A DNA stretch of 64,000 nt, taken from Microbacterium luteum. GTDB taxonomy: Bacteria > Actinomycetota > Actinomycetes > Actinomycetales > Microbacteriaceae. The notes beneath the pieces are model-generated. The model was given only the letters and a program-made list of their open reading frames with translations. It had not been told where the DNA came from and made no database searches. The stretch is taken from NCBI RefSeq assembly GCF_015277875.1, contig NZ_CP063814.1, forward strand, positions 2,542,001 to 2,606,000, written 5' to 3'. This document shows positions 8,744 to 17,330 of this stretch, piece by piece (the stretch's first letter is position 1; each line of letters begins with the position of its first letter). A program made the position numbers and the translations under genes.

Positions 8744-9918
8744 CCGTCATCCACTCCGCGCGCCTGGTCACCGGCGGCGCGGTGACCGCCGACGCGTGGG
8801 TGCGCTTCGACGGCGACCGGGTGGCGGCCGTCGGCACCGGGTCGGGGTGGGCTGCGACGACGGATGCCGGGGTCGACGTCGTCGATGCGTCGGCCGTCGC
8901 GGGTGACGGCGCCGTGCTCACTGCCGGCTTCATCGACCTGCACGCCCACGGCGGCGCGGGCGCGTCGTTCGACGAGGGCGCCGACGCCATCCGCACCGCG
9001 CGCGCCCTGCACCGCGGCCACGGCACGACCCGCGGCCTGATCTCGCTCGTGTCGGCACCGATCGAGGTGCTCGCCGCGCGCGCCGGCGTCGTCGCCGACG
9101 TCGCCGGCACCGATCCCGATGTGCTGGGGACGCACCTGGAGGGACCTTTCCTCGACCGCGGCCGCCGAGGCGCGCACGACGAGCGCGCGCTCCTCGATCC
9201 GACCCCCGACGCGGTCGACCGCCTGCTCGAGGCCGGACGCGGCACCGTGCGGCAGGTCACCCTCGCGCCGGAGCGCCCCGGCGCCCTGGCTGCCATCGCC
9301 CGCCTGCGAGAGGCGGGCGTCGTGCCGGCCGTCGGTCACACCGCTGCCGGCTTCGACCTCGCTCGCGCGGCGTTCGACGCCGGCGCCGGCATCCTCACGC
9401 ACGCCTTCAACGCGATGCCCGGGCTGCACCACCGGCACCCGGGTCCGATGGCGGCCGCCGCGGCCGATTCCCGCGTGACGCTGGAGATCATCGCCGACGG
9501 CGTGCACCTGCATCCCGAGACCGTGCGCATCGCATTCGCGGCCGCGCCGCACCGCATCGCCCTGATCACCGACGCCATGGCGGCGACCGGACGCCCCGAC
9601 GGCGCGTACGAGCTCGGCAGCCAGCGGGTCGACGTCGAGGGGGGTGTCGCCCGACTCGCGGAGGGGACGCGTGCGATCGCCGGGTCGACGCTCACGCAGG
9701 ATGCCGCCCTCCGGCGCACGATCGAGGCGGGCGTATCGCTCCCCGACGCCGTCCACGCCCTCACGGCCGCCCCGGCTCGCGCGATCGGGCGAGACGACCT
9801 CGGCGCTCTGGCCCCCGGCATGCTCGCCGACGCGGTCCTGCTCACCCGTGACCTCGAGGTGCGCCGCGTGTGGACGGGCGGACGCGCGTCCGCGGGCCCC
9901 GAAGAGGGCGCGGCGTAG
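8740..9918 (+). CDS. nagA: N-acetylglucosamine-6-phosphate deacetylase
   Basis: NagA removes acetate from GlcNAc-6-phosphate to give glucosamine-6-phosphate, the substrate of NagB. The 392-residue amidohydrolase shows the metal motif FIDLHAHGGAG, THLEGPFLD, the VGHTAAGFD and THAFNAMPGLHHR histidines, and LITDAMAATG with the catalytic aspartate. The GTG at 8740 forms a GTGA overlap with the GH20 stop; GTG 8734 is an alternative, 5 bases from GGGGAG at 8723-8728. The shared message with GH20 and the distant nagB indicates one pathway from chitobiose to fructose-6-phosphate. Confidence 0.95.
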   Translation: MTVIHSARLVTGGAVTADAWVRFDGDRVAAVGTGSGWAATTDAGVDVVDASAVAGDGAVLTAGFIDLHAHGGAGASFDEGADAIRTARALHRGHGTTRGLISLVSAPIEVLAARAGVVADVAGTDPDVLGTHLEGPFLDRGRRGAHDERALLDPTPDAVDRLLEAGRGTVRQVTLAPERPGALAAIARLREAGVVPAVGHTAAGFDLARAAFDAGAGILTHAFNAMPGLHHRHPGPMAAAAADSRVTLEIIADGVHLHPETVRIAFAAAPHRIALITDAMAATGRPDGAYELGSQRVDVEGGVARLAEGTRAIAGSTLTQDAALRRTIEAGVSLPDAVHALTAAPARAIGRDDLGALAPGMLADAVLLTRDLEVRRVWTGGRASAGPEEGAA

Positions 9919-9927
9919 AATCGGAGC

Positions 9928-10320
9928 ATGCCCGAGAACGCCTCACCCTCCTCGGCCGCGCCCGCTTCCCCCGCGCCCGGCATGCGCGCACCGCTCACCG
10001 GCCTCGACATCCTCGCCTTCGTATGCGAGCTGTTCGCGCTCGGCTCGTTGGCGCTGTGGGGGTTCCTCGCGTTCGACCTGCCGTGGAACATCGTCGTCGG
10101 CGTCGGGGCACCGACCCTCGCCCTGGTCGTGTGGGCACTGTTCGTCTCCCCGCGCGCGGTCTTCGCCGTGCACCCGTTCATCCGGGGTCTCGTCGAGCTG
10201 CTGGTCTACCTGTCGGCCACGATCGCCTGGTGGGACCTCGGCTACGCGTGGATCGGCGTCGTCTTCGCCGTGATCGCCGTGACGTGCGGCGTGCTGGTCG
10301 GACGGCGCCGCCTGTCGTGA
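9928..10320 (+). CDS. DUF2568 (YrdB-like) small membrane protein
   Basis: A 130-residue protein with a proline/alanine-rich N-terminus and four hydrophobic segments, including LAFVCELFALGSLALWGFLAF and LVYLSATIAWWDLGYAWIGVVFAV. It matches the layout of the DUF2568/YrdB family, whose function is unknown. The start ATG has CGGAG before it, and TAGAAT (9916-9921, made from the nagA stop) ends 6 bases upstream, so it could also have its own promoter. The stop overlaps the next gene by GTGA. Confidence 0.85.
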   Translation: MPENASPSSAAPASPAPGMRAPLTGLDILAFVCELFALGSLALWGFLAFDLPWNIVVGVGAPTLALVVWALFVSPRAVFAVHPFIRGLVELLVYLSATIAWWDLGYAWIGVVFAVIAVTCGVLVGRRRLS

Positions 10321-11708
10321 CCGACGCCGTCGAGGTCGTCGCCCGTCTCGCCGCCGAGCTCGGCGATCGCGTCGACGTCTCCTTCGACGCCCGTCGTGCC
10401 GCTCGGGCCGACAAGTCCGGGCACGCCGCAGCGGGCATCCCCGTCGCGGTCGTGCACGCCGGCTCGGTCGAGGACGTGCAGGCGACCCTTCGCGTCGCCA
10501 CCGCCACCGGCACGCCCGTCGTGACCCGCGGCGCCGGTACGGGCCTCGCGGGTGCCGCGAACGCCGGCGACGGCGAGATCGCCCTCTCGGTGCGCGGGAT
10601 GGACCGCATCCTCGAGGTGCGCCCCGACGACCTGATCGCCGTCGTCGAACCGGGCATCCTCAACGCCGACCTCAACGCGGCCCTCGCGCCGCAGGGCCTC
10701 TGGTGGGCCCCCGATCCGGCCAGCCGCGCCATCTCGACGGTGGGCGGCAACATCGCCACCGGAGCGGGAGGCCTGCTGTGCGCAAAGTACGGCGTCGTGC
10801 GCGATGCGGTGCTCGGCGTCGACGTCGTGCTCGCCGACGGCCGCCTGCTGCGCCTGGGCCATCGCACCGTCAAGGGCGTCACCGGTCTCGACCTCACGTC
10901 GCTCATGATCGGCTCCGAGGGGACGCTCGGAGTGATCGTCGGGGCGACCCTCAAGCTCCGGCGCACCGTGCCGGGCGAGGTGTGCACGATCGCCGCGACC
11001 TTCCCGGCGGTGCGCGACGCGGCGACCGCATCCGCCGCCGTCACCGCGTCCGGGGTGCAGCCGGCGATCATGGAGCTCATGGATGCGGCTTCCCTCGCCG
11101 CCGTGCACGCTCACCTCGGGCTGACCGCGCCGACACCGGGCGCCTCGCAGCTGACCATCCAGACCGACGGCATCTCGGCGGCAGCCGACGCCGAGGCGAT
11201 CGGGCGGATGCTCGCCGACGCCGGCGGCACGGTCGCCGTCACGCGCGACCCGATGGAGGGCGAACGACTGCTCGCGGTGCGCCGCGCGATGCATCCGGCC
11301 ATGGAACGCCTCGGCACGACCCTCATCGAAGACGTCTCGGTGCCCCGCAGCGCCCTCCCGGCGATGTTCGACGAAATCGCCCGCGTCGAGCGCGAGTACG
11401 GACTGCCCATCCCCACCGTCGCCCACGCCGGCGACGGCAACCTGCATCCGAACTTCGTGTTCGACGCCTCCCCCGACGCGTCGGGCGTCGTCGAGGTGCC
11501 CCCGGTCGTGTGGCGCGCGGCCGACGCGCTCTTCCGCGCCGCGCTCGCCCTCGGCGGCACCCTCACCGGTGAGCACGGCGTCGGCGTGCTGAAGAGCCGA
11601 TGGCTCGCCGACGAGCTCGGCGACGACCAGTGGGAGATCCAGCGCCAGATCACCCGCGTGTTCGATCCGGACGGCATCCTGAACCCGGGGAAGGTGTTCG
11701 CCCGGTGA
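10317..11708 (+). CDS. FAD-binding oxidase (glycolate oxidase GlcD / D-lactate dehydrogenase type)
   Basis: A 463-residue flavoprotein. The FAD PCMH-type domain is N-terminal (TRGAGTGLAGAA, then PDPASRAISTVGGNIATGAGG and SEGTLGVIV). The C-terminal FAD-oxidase domain ends with HAGDGNLHPNFVFD and GGTLTGEHGVGVLKSRW, as in D-2-hydroxyacid dehydrogenases. It probably oxidises a 2-hydroxy acid such as glycolate or D-lactate and passes electrons to the membrane. GTG 10317 overlaps the preceding stop by 4 bases, and the Nudix gene overlaps its own stop the same way. No GlcE or GlcF partner is present, so it is a single-subunit form. Confidence 0.9.
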   Translation: MTDAVEVVARLAAELGDRVDVSFDARRAARADKSGHAAAGIPVAVVHAGSVEDVQATLRVATATGTPVVTRGAGTGLAGAANAGDGEIALSVRGMDRILEVRPDDLIAVVEPGILNADLNAALAPQGLWWAPDPASRAISTVGGNIATGAGGLLCAKYGVVRDAVLGVDVVLADGRLLRLGHRTVKGVTGLDLTSLMIGSEGTLGVIVGATLKLRRTVPGEVCTIAATFPAVRDAATASAAVTASGVQPAIMELMDAASLAAVHAHLGLTAPTPGASQLTIQTDGISAAADAEAIGRMLADAGGTVAVTRDPMEGERLLAVRRAMHPAMERLGTTLIEDVSVPRSALPAMFDEIARVEREYGLPIPTVAHAGDGNLHPNFVFDASPDASGVVEVPPVVWRAADALFRAALALGGTLTGEHGVGVLKSRWLADELGDDQWEIQRQITRVFDPDGILNPGKVFAR

Positions 11709-12103
11709 GCGGCACGATCCACGTGGCGGCCGCGGTGGTCGTCGCCGACGACGGTCGCACCCTCGTGGTGCGAAAGCGCGGCGCGCGGGTCTTCCAGCAG
11801 CCGGGCGGCAAGCCCGACGCGGGTGAAGACGCCCTGGCGGCCGTCGTGCGCGAGGTGGCCGAGGAGACCGGCATCGCCGCCGACCCGGGCGACTACGTGC
11901 CGCTCGGGCGCTTCGCCGACGACGCCGCGAACGAGCCCGGCCACCGCGTCGTCGGCGACGCGTTCCTCCTGCGGGTCGGCCCGGCTGAGGCGACCGCGTC
12001 GGGAGAGATCGAGGAGCTCCGCTGGCTGACGCCGGCCGAGGTGCCCGACACACCGCTGGCGAACCTGAGCCGCAACCACCTCATCCGCTTTGCCTGGCGC
12101 TGA
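11705..12103 (+). CDS. Nudix hydrolase
   Basis: A 132-residue Nudix-fold pyrophosphohydrolase. The Nudix box reads GKPDAGEDALAAVVREVAEE followed by TGI, matching GX5EX7REUXEEXGU, and PGG precedes it as in 8-oxo-dGTP-type members. GTG 11705 overlaps the FAD oxidase stop by 4 bases; an open frame upstream is only a shadow. The substrate is probably an oxidised or non-canonical nucleotide, but the family is broad. It is the last gene of the rightward run and converges on nagB. Confidence 0.9.
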   Translation: MSGTIHVAAAVVVADDGRTLVVRKRGARVFQQPGGKPDAGEDALAAVVREVAEETGIAADPGDYVPLGRFADDAANEPGHRVVGDAFLLRVGPAEATASGEIEELRWLTPAEVPDTPLANLSRNHLIRFAWR

Positions 12104-12129
12104 CCGCCTTCGCCGATCCACCCCGTTCG

Positions 12130-12194
12130 CGTCGAGCCGGCCCTCTCGCGACGCGAAGAACGGGCCGGCTCGGCGGGAAGGGGCCGGCTCGACG
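12130..12194. terminator. Bidirectional hairpin with competing arms between Nudix gene and nagB
   Basis: CGTCGAGCCGGCCC (12130-12143) can pair perfectly with GGGCCGGCTCGACG (12181-12194), or almost perfectly with GGGCCGGCTCGGCG (12162-12175). It lies between two convergent genes and should terminate both. The presence of two alternative right arms is unusual. The GGGCCGGCTCG core recurs after sucD at 39894-39904. Confidence 0.65.
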
Positions 12195-12199
12195 CGGCG

Positions 12200-12979
12200 T
12201 CAGAGGCGCTGCCAGGCCGGCTTGTTCGCGTAGGCGTAGCGGTAGTAGTCCGCGTGGGCGAGGTCCGTCGCCGCCGCCTCGTCGAGGACCACCGTGGCGT
12301 GGGGATGCAGCTGGATGGCCGAGCCCGGCGACGACGCCGACAGCGGGCCTTCGACCGCCGCGGCCACCGCGGCCGCCTTGCCCTCGCCGAAGGCCAGGAG
12401 CATCAGGTGCCGGGCGCGGAGGATCGTGCCGAGCCCCTGCGTGATGCAGTGCATCGGCACATCGTCGATCGTGTCGAAGAAGCGGGCATTGTCGCGGCGG
12501 GTCTGCTCCGTCAGCGTCTTCACGCGCGTGACCGACGCGAACGACGACCCCGGCTCGTTGAATCCGATGTGCCCGTCGGTGCCGATGCCGAGGATCTGCA
12601 GGTCGACACCGCCCGCGGCTTCGATCGCCGCCTCGTAGTCCGACCCGGCGTGCTCGATGCCCGCGGGGCTCCCGTCGGGAACGTGCACGCGCGCGGGGTC
12701 GAGCCCGAGCGGGTCGACCACCTCGCGCGAGATCACCGACCGGTAGCTCTGTGGATGGGCGGGATCGATCCCCACGTACTCATCGAGCGCGAAGCCGCGC
12801 ACAAGCGACAGGTCGGTGCCCGCCAGCCGCCCGCGCAGCGCTTCGTACACCGGGAGCGGAGTCGAACCGGTCGCAAGTCCCAGCACCGTGTCGGGCCGCG
12901 CCTCGATCACCCGCGCGATCGCGTCGGCCACGAGCGCACCGGCCGCGCGGGCGTCGGGCACGATGACGACTTCAGCCAT
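12200..12979 (-). CDS. nagB: Glucosamine-6-phosphate deaminase
   Basis: NagB converts glucosamine-6-phosphate to fructose-6-phosphate and ammonia. The 259-residue protein contains the sugar-phosphate loop LGLATGSTPLPVYEAL, FALDEYVGIDPAHPQSY, and GIGTDGHIGFNEPGS around the catalytic region. ATG 12979 is chosen because AGGAGG lies 9 bases upstream; a TTG at 12985 is too close to that site. It overlaps the stop of the ROK kinase gene by 8 bases, making it the last gene of the leftward import operon. Confidence 0.95.
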   Translation of the reverse strand: MAEVVIVPDARAAGALVADAIARVIEARPDTVLGLATGSTPLPVYEALRGRLAGTDLSLVRGFALDEYVGIDPAHPQSYRSVISREVVDPLGLDPARVHVPDGSPAGIEHAGSDYEAAIEAAGGVDLQILGIGTDGHIGFNEPGSSFASVTRVKTLTEQTRRDNARFFDTIDDVPMHCITQGLGTILRARHLMLLAFGEGKAAAVAAAVEGPLSASSPGSAIQLHPHATVVLDEAAATDLAHADYYRYAYANKPAWQRL

Positions 12980-13895
12980 GCGCAAGCACCTCCTCGCTGG
13001 CCCGGCCGACCAGAGCGGCGCCGAGCGCTGCGGCCGGTGATGCCGGCGGCAGCAGGGTCGCCCGATCGCGCAGGTGGAGGGAGCGGATGAACGCCGACGC
13101 GGCGGCGCCGGCGTCGAGCTCGTCGACCACCGGGCCGGTGAGCCGCTCGCCGAGGGCGCTGAGCCCGCCGCCGATCACGACGGTGTCGACGTCGGCGGTG
13201 AGCACGAGCACGCGGATCGCCGAGGCCACGCCGCGTGCGAGGTCCGCGCGCAGCGCGACGGCCCGGGGGTCTCCGGCGTCGGCGGCGTCGAAGACGTCGC
13301 GCACGGGAAGCGCTCCGGGGCGCCCCCACCGCTCCGCGACGGCTCCCCCGCCCGCGAGCGCCTCGATGCATCCGCGCTGTCCGCACCGGCACGGTGGACC
13401 CGCCGGGTCGACGGAGATGTGCCCGACCTCGCCGGCGCTTCCGCCGGCGCCGCGCCACAGCTGCCCGTCGACCACGATGCCGGCGGCGACGCCGGTGCCG
13501 AGGTTGAGATAGGCCATGGTCCCGGTTCCAGCACCGTGCAGGGCGTGCGCGCCGAGCGCAGCCGCCTTCACGTCGTTCTCGACCCGCACGGGAAGGCCGA
13601 GCATCGGCTCGACGGTGCTGGCGACGTCGAGGTCGTGCACGCCGAGGTTCACCGCGTGCACGACGCGGGTGGAGCCCGGGGCGACCTGCCCCGGCATCCC
13701 GATCCCGACCGACCGGATCCCGTCGCGGCCGACGCCGGCTTCGGCGGCGACCAGGTCGACGGCGCGCACGATGGTCGCGCCGACCGCGTCGACGCCCCAG
13801 CCGGTGGCCAGCCGCGTGCGGGCGAGCACGCGAGCGGCGTCGTCGACGACCACGGCGTCGGTCTTGGTGCCCCCGACGTCGAGCCCGACCCTCAT
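12972..13895 (-). CDS. ROK-family sugar kinase, probable N-acetylglucosamine kinase
   Basis: A 307-residue ROK kinase. The ATP phosphate loop is MRVGLDVGGTKTDAV at the N-terminus. The sugar site and zinc cluster are visible as GEVGHISVDP and CRCGQRGCIEAL. It has no helix-turn-helix, so it is an enzyme, unlike the ROK regulator at 17331-18530. Placed between the CUT1 permease and nagB, it most likely phosphorylates cytoplasmic GlcNAc released by the GH20 enzyme, filling the step before NagA. Glucokinase activity is the alternative. Confidence 0.9.
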   Translation of the reverse strand: MRVGLDVGGTKTDAVVVDDAARVLARTRLATGWGVDAVGATIVRAVDLVAAEAGVGRDGIRSVGIGMPGQVAPGSTRVVHAVNLGVHDLDVASTVEPMLGLPVRVENDVKAAALGAHALHGAGTGTMAYLNLGTGVAAGIVVDGQLWRGAGGSAGEVGHISVDPAGPPCRCGQRGCIEALAGGGAVAERWGRPGALPVRDVFDAADAGDPRAVALRADLARGVASAIRVLVLTADVDTVVIGGGLSALGERLTGPVVDELDAGAAASAFIRSLHLRDRATLLPPASPAAALGAALVGRASEEVLAHG

Positions 13896-13938
13896 CGGCC
13901 GCGCTCCCGTTCGAAGGCGGCGGTGGTGCGCGGCGCCA

Positions 13939-14910
13939 TCAGCCCTTGACCGCCCCGGCCACGAGCCCTCCGGTCATCTTGCCCTGCACGATGAGGAAGA
14001 AGATCATCACCGGGATGGCGATGAGCGTCGAGCCGGCCATGACGGCGCCCCAGTCGACGGAGCCGCCGACGCTGGAGGACTGGAAGGCGTTCAGCCACGG
14101 CATGAGCGGAAGGTTGTAGCCGCTCATGAGAAGCAGCGCCATCGTGAACTCGTTCCACGACTGGATGAACGCGAAGATGCCGGTCGAGATGAGCCCGGGC
14201 GCCAGCAGCGGGAAGGTGACCTTCCAGAACGCCTGCGACTTCGTGCACCCGTCGATCATGGCCGCTTCTTCGAGATCCGCGGGGACCCCCGCCACGAATC
14301 CGCGAAGCGTCCAGATCGTGAAGGGGATGACCGCGGCGGTGTAGACGATGCCGAGACCGAGCAGGGTGTTCATCAGCTGCCAGTCGTCGATCATCCCGTA
14401 GATCGTGAACATCATCGCCTCACCGGGGATCATCTGCACGATGAGGACCGAGACGATGAACCCGCGGCGTCCCTTGAAGTGGAATCGCGCGACGGCGATC
14501 GAGGCGAGGAAGGCGAACAGCAGGGTGGCCACGAGCACGCCGGCGGTCACCGTGAGTGAGGTCATGAGCGCGTGCGGGAAGTCGGTCTGTCCGGGGGCCG
14601 CTTCGCGCGTCCACGCCGTGAGGTAGTTCTGCAGCGTGAAATCGAAGGGCAGAAAGCTCGGCTCGCGCGTGATGATCTCGCTGTTGGGCGTCAGCGACAT
14701 GTTGATCATCCAGTACACCGGGAACACGCTCATGGCGAAGACGATCGCCGCGGCGACGTTGAGGAGCGTGCGGGTGAGCACGCGCCGGCTCGAGGGGCGC
14801 CGCGCCTGCAGGGACCGGGGCGCGGGGCGGTTCGGCGAACCCGGCTCGCCGAGCACCTCGTCGACGCCGACGGTGCCGACCTGGGTGGCGGTGGTGACCT
14901 GTGTGCTCAC
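13939..14910 (-). CDS. Carbohydrate ABC transporter permease (CUT1, MalG-like)
   Basis: A 323-residue inner-membrane permease with six predicted helices after a long basic cytoplasmic N-terminus. The EAA loop appears as LEEAAMIDGCTKSQAFWKVTFPL. It forms the sugar channel with the preceding permease. The GTG at 14910 overlaps that gene by GTGA; a much longer open frame running to 15774 is a shadow of the first permease. The transporter ATPase is not encoded here, so a shared MsiK-type ATPase elsewhere probably energises it, as is common for actinobacterial CUT1 systems. Confidence 0.93.
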   Translation of the reverse strand: MSTQVTTATQVGTVGVDEVLGEPGSPNRPAPRSLQARRPSSRRVLTRTLLNVAAAIVFAMSVFPVYWMINMSLTPNSEIITREPSFLPFDFTLQNYLTAWTREAAPGQTDFPHALMTSLTVTAGVLVATLLFAFLASIAVARFHFKGRRGFIVSVLIVQMIPGEAMMFTIYGMIDDWQLMNTLLGLGIVYTAAVIPFTIWTLRGFVAGVPADLEEAAMIDGCTKSQAFWKVTFPLLAPGLISTGIFAFIQSWNEFTMALLLMSGYNLPLMPWLNAFQSSSVGGSVDWGAVMAGSTLIAIPVMIFFLIVQGKMTGGLVAGAVKG

Positions 14911-15884
14911 AGCTCCTCCTCCTTCAGGGTGGTGCGCACGTATCCCCAGGAGAGGACGAGCAGCAGGATGACCATGACGACGCCGATAGCCGCGGTGGCC
15001 CCGAATTCGCCGACGCCCTGGCGGAACAGGTAGGTGCCGAGCACGTTCGTCTCGGAGGCGAGGCCGCCGCGGCTCTGCAGCGCGTAGACCTGGGTGAAGA
15101 TGCGCAGGTTCCAGATGATCTGCAGCACGAGGACGACGGTGAGGATGCTGCGCAGGTACGGGAAGACGACCAACCAGAACCGCTTCCACGGGTGCGCGCC
15201 GTCCAGGGAGGCGGCTTCGAGCACCTCGCCGGGAACCTGTCCGAGACCGGCGTAGGTGGTGAAGGCCACGAAGGGCACCGACTGCCACACGATGATGATC
15301 GTGAGGACGAAGAAGAACGACCACGGGTTCAGCAGCCACGAGTGGTTGGTCCAGTCGGTCGTGCCGGTGAGGGTGTTCATCGCCCAGTTCACGACGCCGT
15401 ACTCGGTGTCGAAGATCCACCCCCAGACGACCGTTGCCGTCAGGGGCGGCATGGCCCATGCGAGCAGGAGCCCGATCGACACGACGATGCGCCAGGCACG
15501 CGAGAGCCGGGTCATGAGCACCGCGACCAGCACGCCGAGACCCATGTTGAGCACGGTGAGCACGACCATGAGCCCGAGGCTGCGCATGAGCACGGCCGGG
15601 AAGTCGGACTGGGTGAACAGGTCGATGTAGTTCTCGAGACCGACGAAGGCGGGGAGGGTGCCCTGCACCTTGTTCTTCACCGTGTAGTCGGTGAACGACT
15701 GGATCACCATCAGCACGGCGGGGTAGCCCACCATGACGCCGAGGATGATCAGCGACGGGGTGAGCAGCGACCACGCGCCGCGGGCTTCGCGGCGCCGCCG
15801 GGAGCGCTCGCGCGGGGTGAGCGACGTGGTCGGGCGTCGCCCGGAGGCCGGGCGTCCCACGGTGAGGGCACGGGTCTCGCTCAT
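14907..15884 (-). CDS. Carbohydrate ABC transporter permease (CUT1, MalF-like)
   Basis: A 325-residue membrane protein with a basic, proline-rich N-terminus and six helices. The docking loop is LEAASLDGAHPWKRFWLVVFPYL. It starts at an ATG with a GAGGAGG ribosome site and overlaps the second permease by 4 bases. A hairpin separates it from the binding-protein gene, the usual way to make binding protein in excess. In this context the cargo is probably chitobiose or GlcNAc. Confidence 0.93.
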   Translation of the reverse strand: MSETRALTVGRPASGRRPTTSLTPRERSRRRREARGAWSLLTPSLIILGVMVGYPAVLMVIQSFTDYTVKNKVQGTLPAFVGLENYIDLFTQSDFPAVLMRSLGLMVVLTVLNMGLGVLVAVLMTRLSRAWRIVVSIGLLLAWAMPPLTATVVWGWIFDTEYGVVNWAMNTLTGTTDWTNHSWLLNPWSFFFVLTIIIVWQSVPFVAFTTYAGLGQVPGEVLEAASLDGAHPWKRFWLVVFPYLRSILTVVLVLQIIWNLRIFTQVYALQSRGGLASETNVLGTYLFRQGVGEFGATAAIGVVMVILLLVLSWGYVRTTLKEEEL

Positions 15885-15931
15885 GTCGCCTCCTCTCTCG
15901 GTGGTGCGGATGCGGGGGTGTGGACAGGGAT

Positions 15932-15962
15932 GCAGGGGGCCCGGTGGGGCCGGACCCCCTGC
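15932..15962 (-). terminator. Intra-operon hairpin after the binding-protein gene
   Basis: GCAGGGGG (15932-15939) pairs with CCCCCTGC (15955-15962), with further GC pairing inside. It begins 15 bases after the stop of the solute-binding protein gene and lies before the two permease genes. It probably protects the upstream message or stops part of transcription, so that binding protein exceeds permease. Confidence 0.65.
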
Positions 15963-15977
15963 GAAGACCGACGGGTG

Positions 15978-17261
15978 TCAGTCGTTGAGGATGGCCTCGA
16001 TCTGCTCGTCGAGCGACGTCGCGATCTCGGTCACATCCCCGCCCTGGGCGATGCCGACGAGGGCGTCGGGGATGATCTGCGCAGCCTCGACCTCGGCCCA
16101 GTTCGGGCTGGCCGGGGTGCCCTTGGAGTTGGCGAGCGCGGCGGCCTGCGCCTGGGCGACCGGGGTGTCCGGCAGCGATGCGGCGGCCGACACGATCCCG
16201 GGCGTCAGGCCCTGCTCGGCGAGCAGCGTCTGGTAGCCCTCGGAGAGCATGATCTCCAGGGCGGCCTTGGCCTTCTCGGGCGCTGCGCTCTTGGTGGCGA
16301 CGGCCACGTTGGACCCGCCGGCGAAGATCGGCGCCGTCTCACCCTCGACGAGGCCCGGCAGCGCGAACGCGCCGAGGTCCTTCGCGTAGGTGTCGGGGCA
16401 TCCTTCCTCGACCTCTTCACCGGCGGCCTCGTCGCCCCACGGCCAGTCGCCGGTGAGGTTGCCGGCGGCCCATGCGGGACTGGAGATGAAGCCGGCCTCG
16501 CCGTCGCAGAACGCGATGTTCGCCATGAGCTCGTTGCCATCGGCGGGGGCGACCGAGGCGTTGAGGTAGACCTGCTGCAGCAGTTCGAGCCCCTCGATGC
16601 TCTCCGGGCTCGAGAACTGCGCGTCCCACGTGTCGCCGTCCTGCACCGCGATCTCGCCGCCGTAGGCCCAGACGTAGGGAAGCGCGTTGTACCAGTCCTT
16701 GCCGGGGGCGTAGATGCCCGAGACGCTGTCGGTGGTGAGCGCCTCGCCCTGAGCGACGTAGTCCTCGAGCGTCGCGGGAACCTCGTCGACCATCATGGGG
16801 CTGTAGAAGACGACGCGACCACCGGCGTAGTACGGCGCGGCGTACAGCGCGCCGTCGTAGGTGCCGGCGTCCACCAGGCCGCTCAGCAGATCGTCGCCGC
16901 CGAGCTCCTCCTGGATGTCGGAGATGTCGAGGAACAGTCCGGCGTCGGCGAAGCCGAGCGCCTGGGTGTTGCCGACCTCGACGACGTCGGGGCTGTCGTT
17001 GGACGACAGTGCCGCGGTGTAGGTGTCGGAGACGTCGGCCCAGGTCTTCTCCTCGATCGTGAGGGTCCAGCCCTCGTTCTCGGCCTCGAAGGTCTCGGTC
17101 AGGTAGTCGCGCGCCGTCTGCGGGGTGTCGGTGCCGACGAGCCAGACCGTCAGGTCGCCGGTCTCGGGCTCCGTGGAGGCGGCGTCATTGCCACCGGCGC
17201 AGCCGGCGAGAGCGACAGCCGAGGCGCCCACGAGCGCGAACGCTCCGAGCTTGTGCTTCAT
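15978..17261 (-). CDS. Extracellular sugar-binding lipoprotein (CUT1 ABC importer)
   Basis: A 427-residue solute-binding protein of the MalE-like family. The N-terminus is a lipoprotein signal with lipobox LAGC (Cys21), so the mature protein is tethered outside the membrane. The body has the family's GDLTVWLVGTD opening, EVGNTQALGFADAGLFLDIS and a GGSNVAVATKS segment. It delivers sugar to the two permeases downstream. Given the neighbouring GH20, NagA, NagB and kinase genes, chitobiose or N-acetylglucosamine is the likely ligand. The ROK regulator ends 69 bases upstream on the same strand. Confidence 0.93.
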   Translation of the reverse strand: MKHKLGAFALVGASAVALAGCAGGNDAASTEPETGDLTVWLVGTDTPQTARDYLTETFEAENEGWTLTIEEKTWADVSDTYTAALSSNDSPDVVEVGNTQALGFADAGLFLDISDIQEELGGDDLLSGLVDAGTYDGALYAAPYYAGGRVVFYSPMMVDEVPATLEDYVAQGEALTTDSVSGIYAPGKDWYNALPYVWAYGGEIAVQDGDTWDAQFSSPESIEGLELLQQVYLNASVAPADGNELMANIAFCDGEAGFISSPAWAAGNLTGDWPWGDEAAGEEVEEGCPDTYAKDLGAFALPGLVEGETAPIFAGGSNVAVATKSAAPEKAKAALEIMLSEGYQTLLAEQGLTPGIVSAAASLPDTPVAQAQAAALANSKGTPASPNWAEVEAAQIIPDALVGIAQGGDVTEIATSLDEQIEAILND

Positions 17262-17330
17262 GGTGTCATCCTTCGTTCTTCTTGGTGAGGACGAGCCGGG
17301 CGACCCGTCCGGGGAGGGTGGAGCGTGGCC

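Noticed and set aside
13939..15774. A 611-residue open frame joining both permeases
   Set aside because: Only the part from GTG 14910 has permease sequence; the rest is an arginine-rich shadow of the first permease in another frame.
14901..17288. A 795-residue plus-strand frame opposite the sugar ABC genes
   Set aside because: Antisense shadow with no recognisable domain; the opposite strand encodes clear permease and binding proteins.
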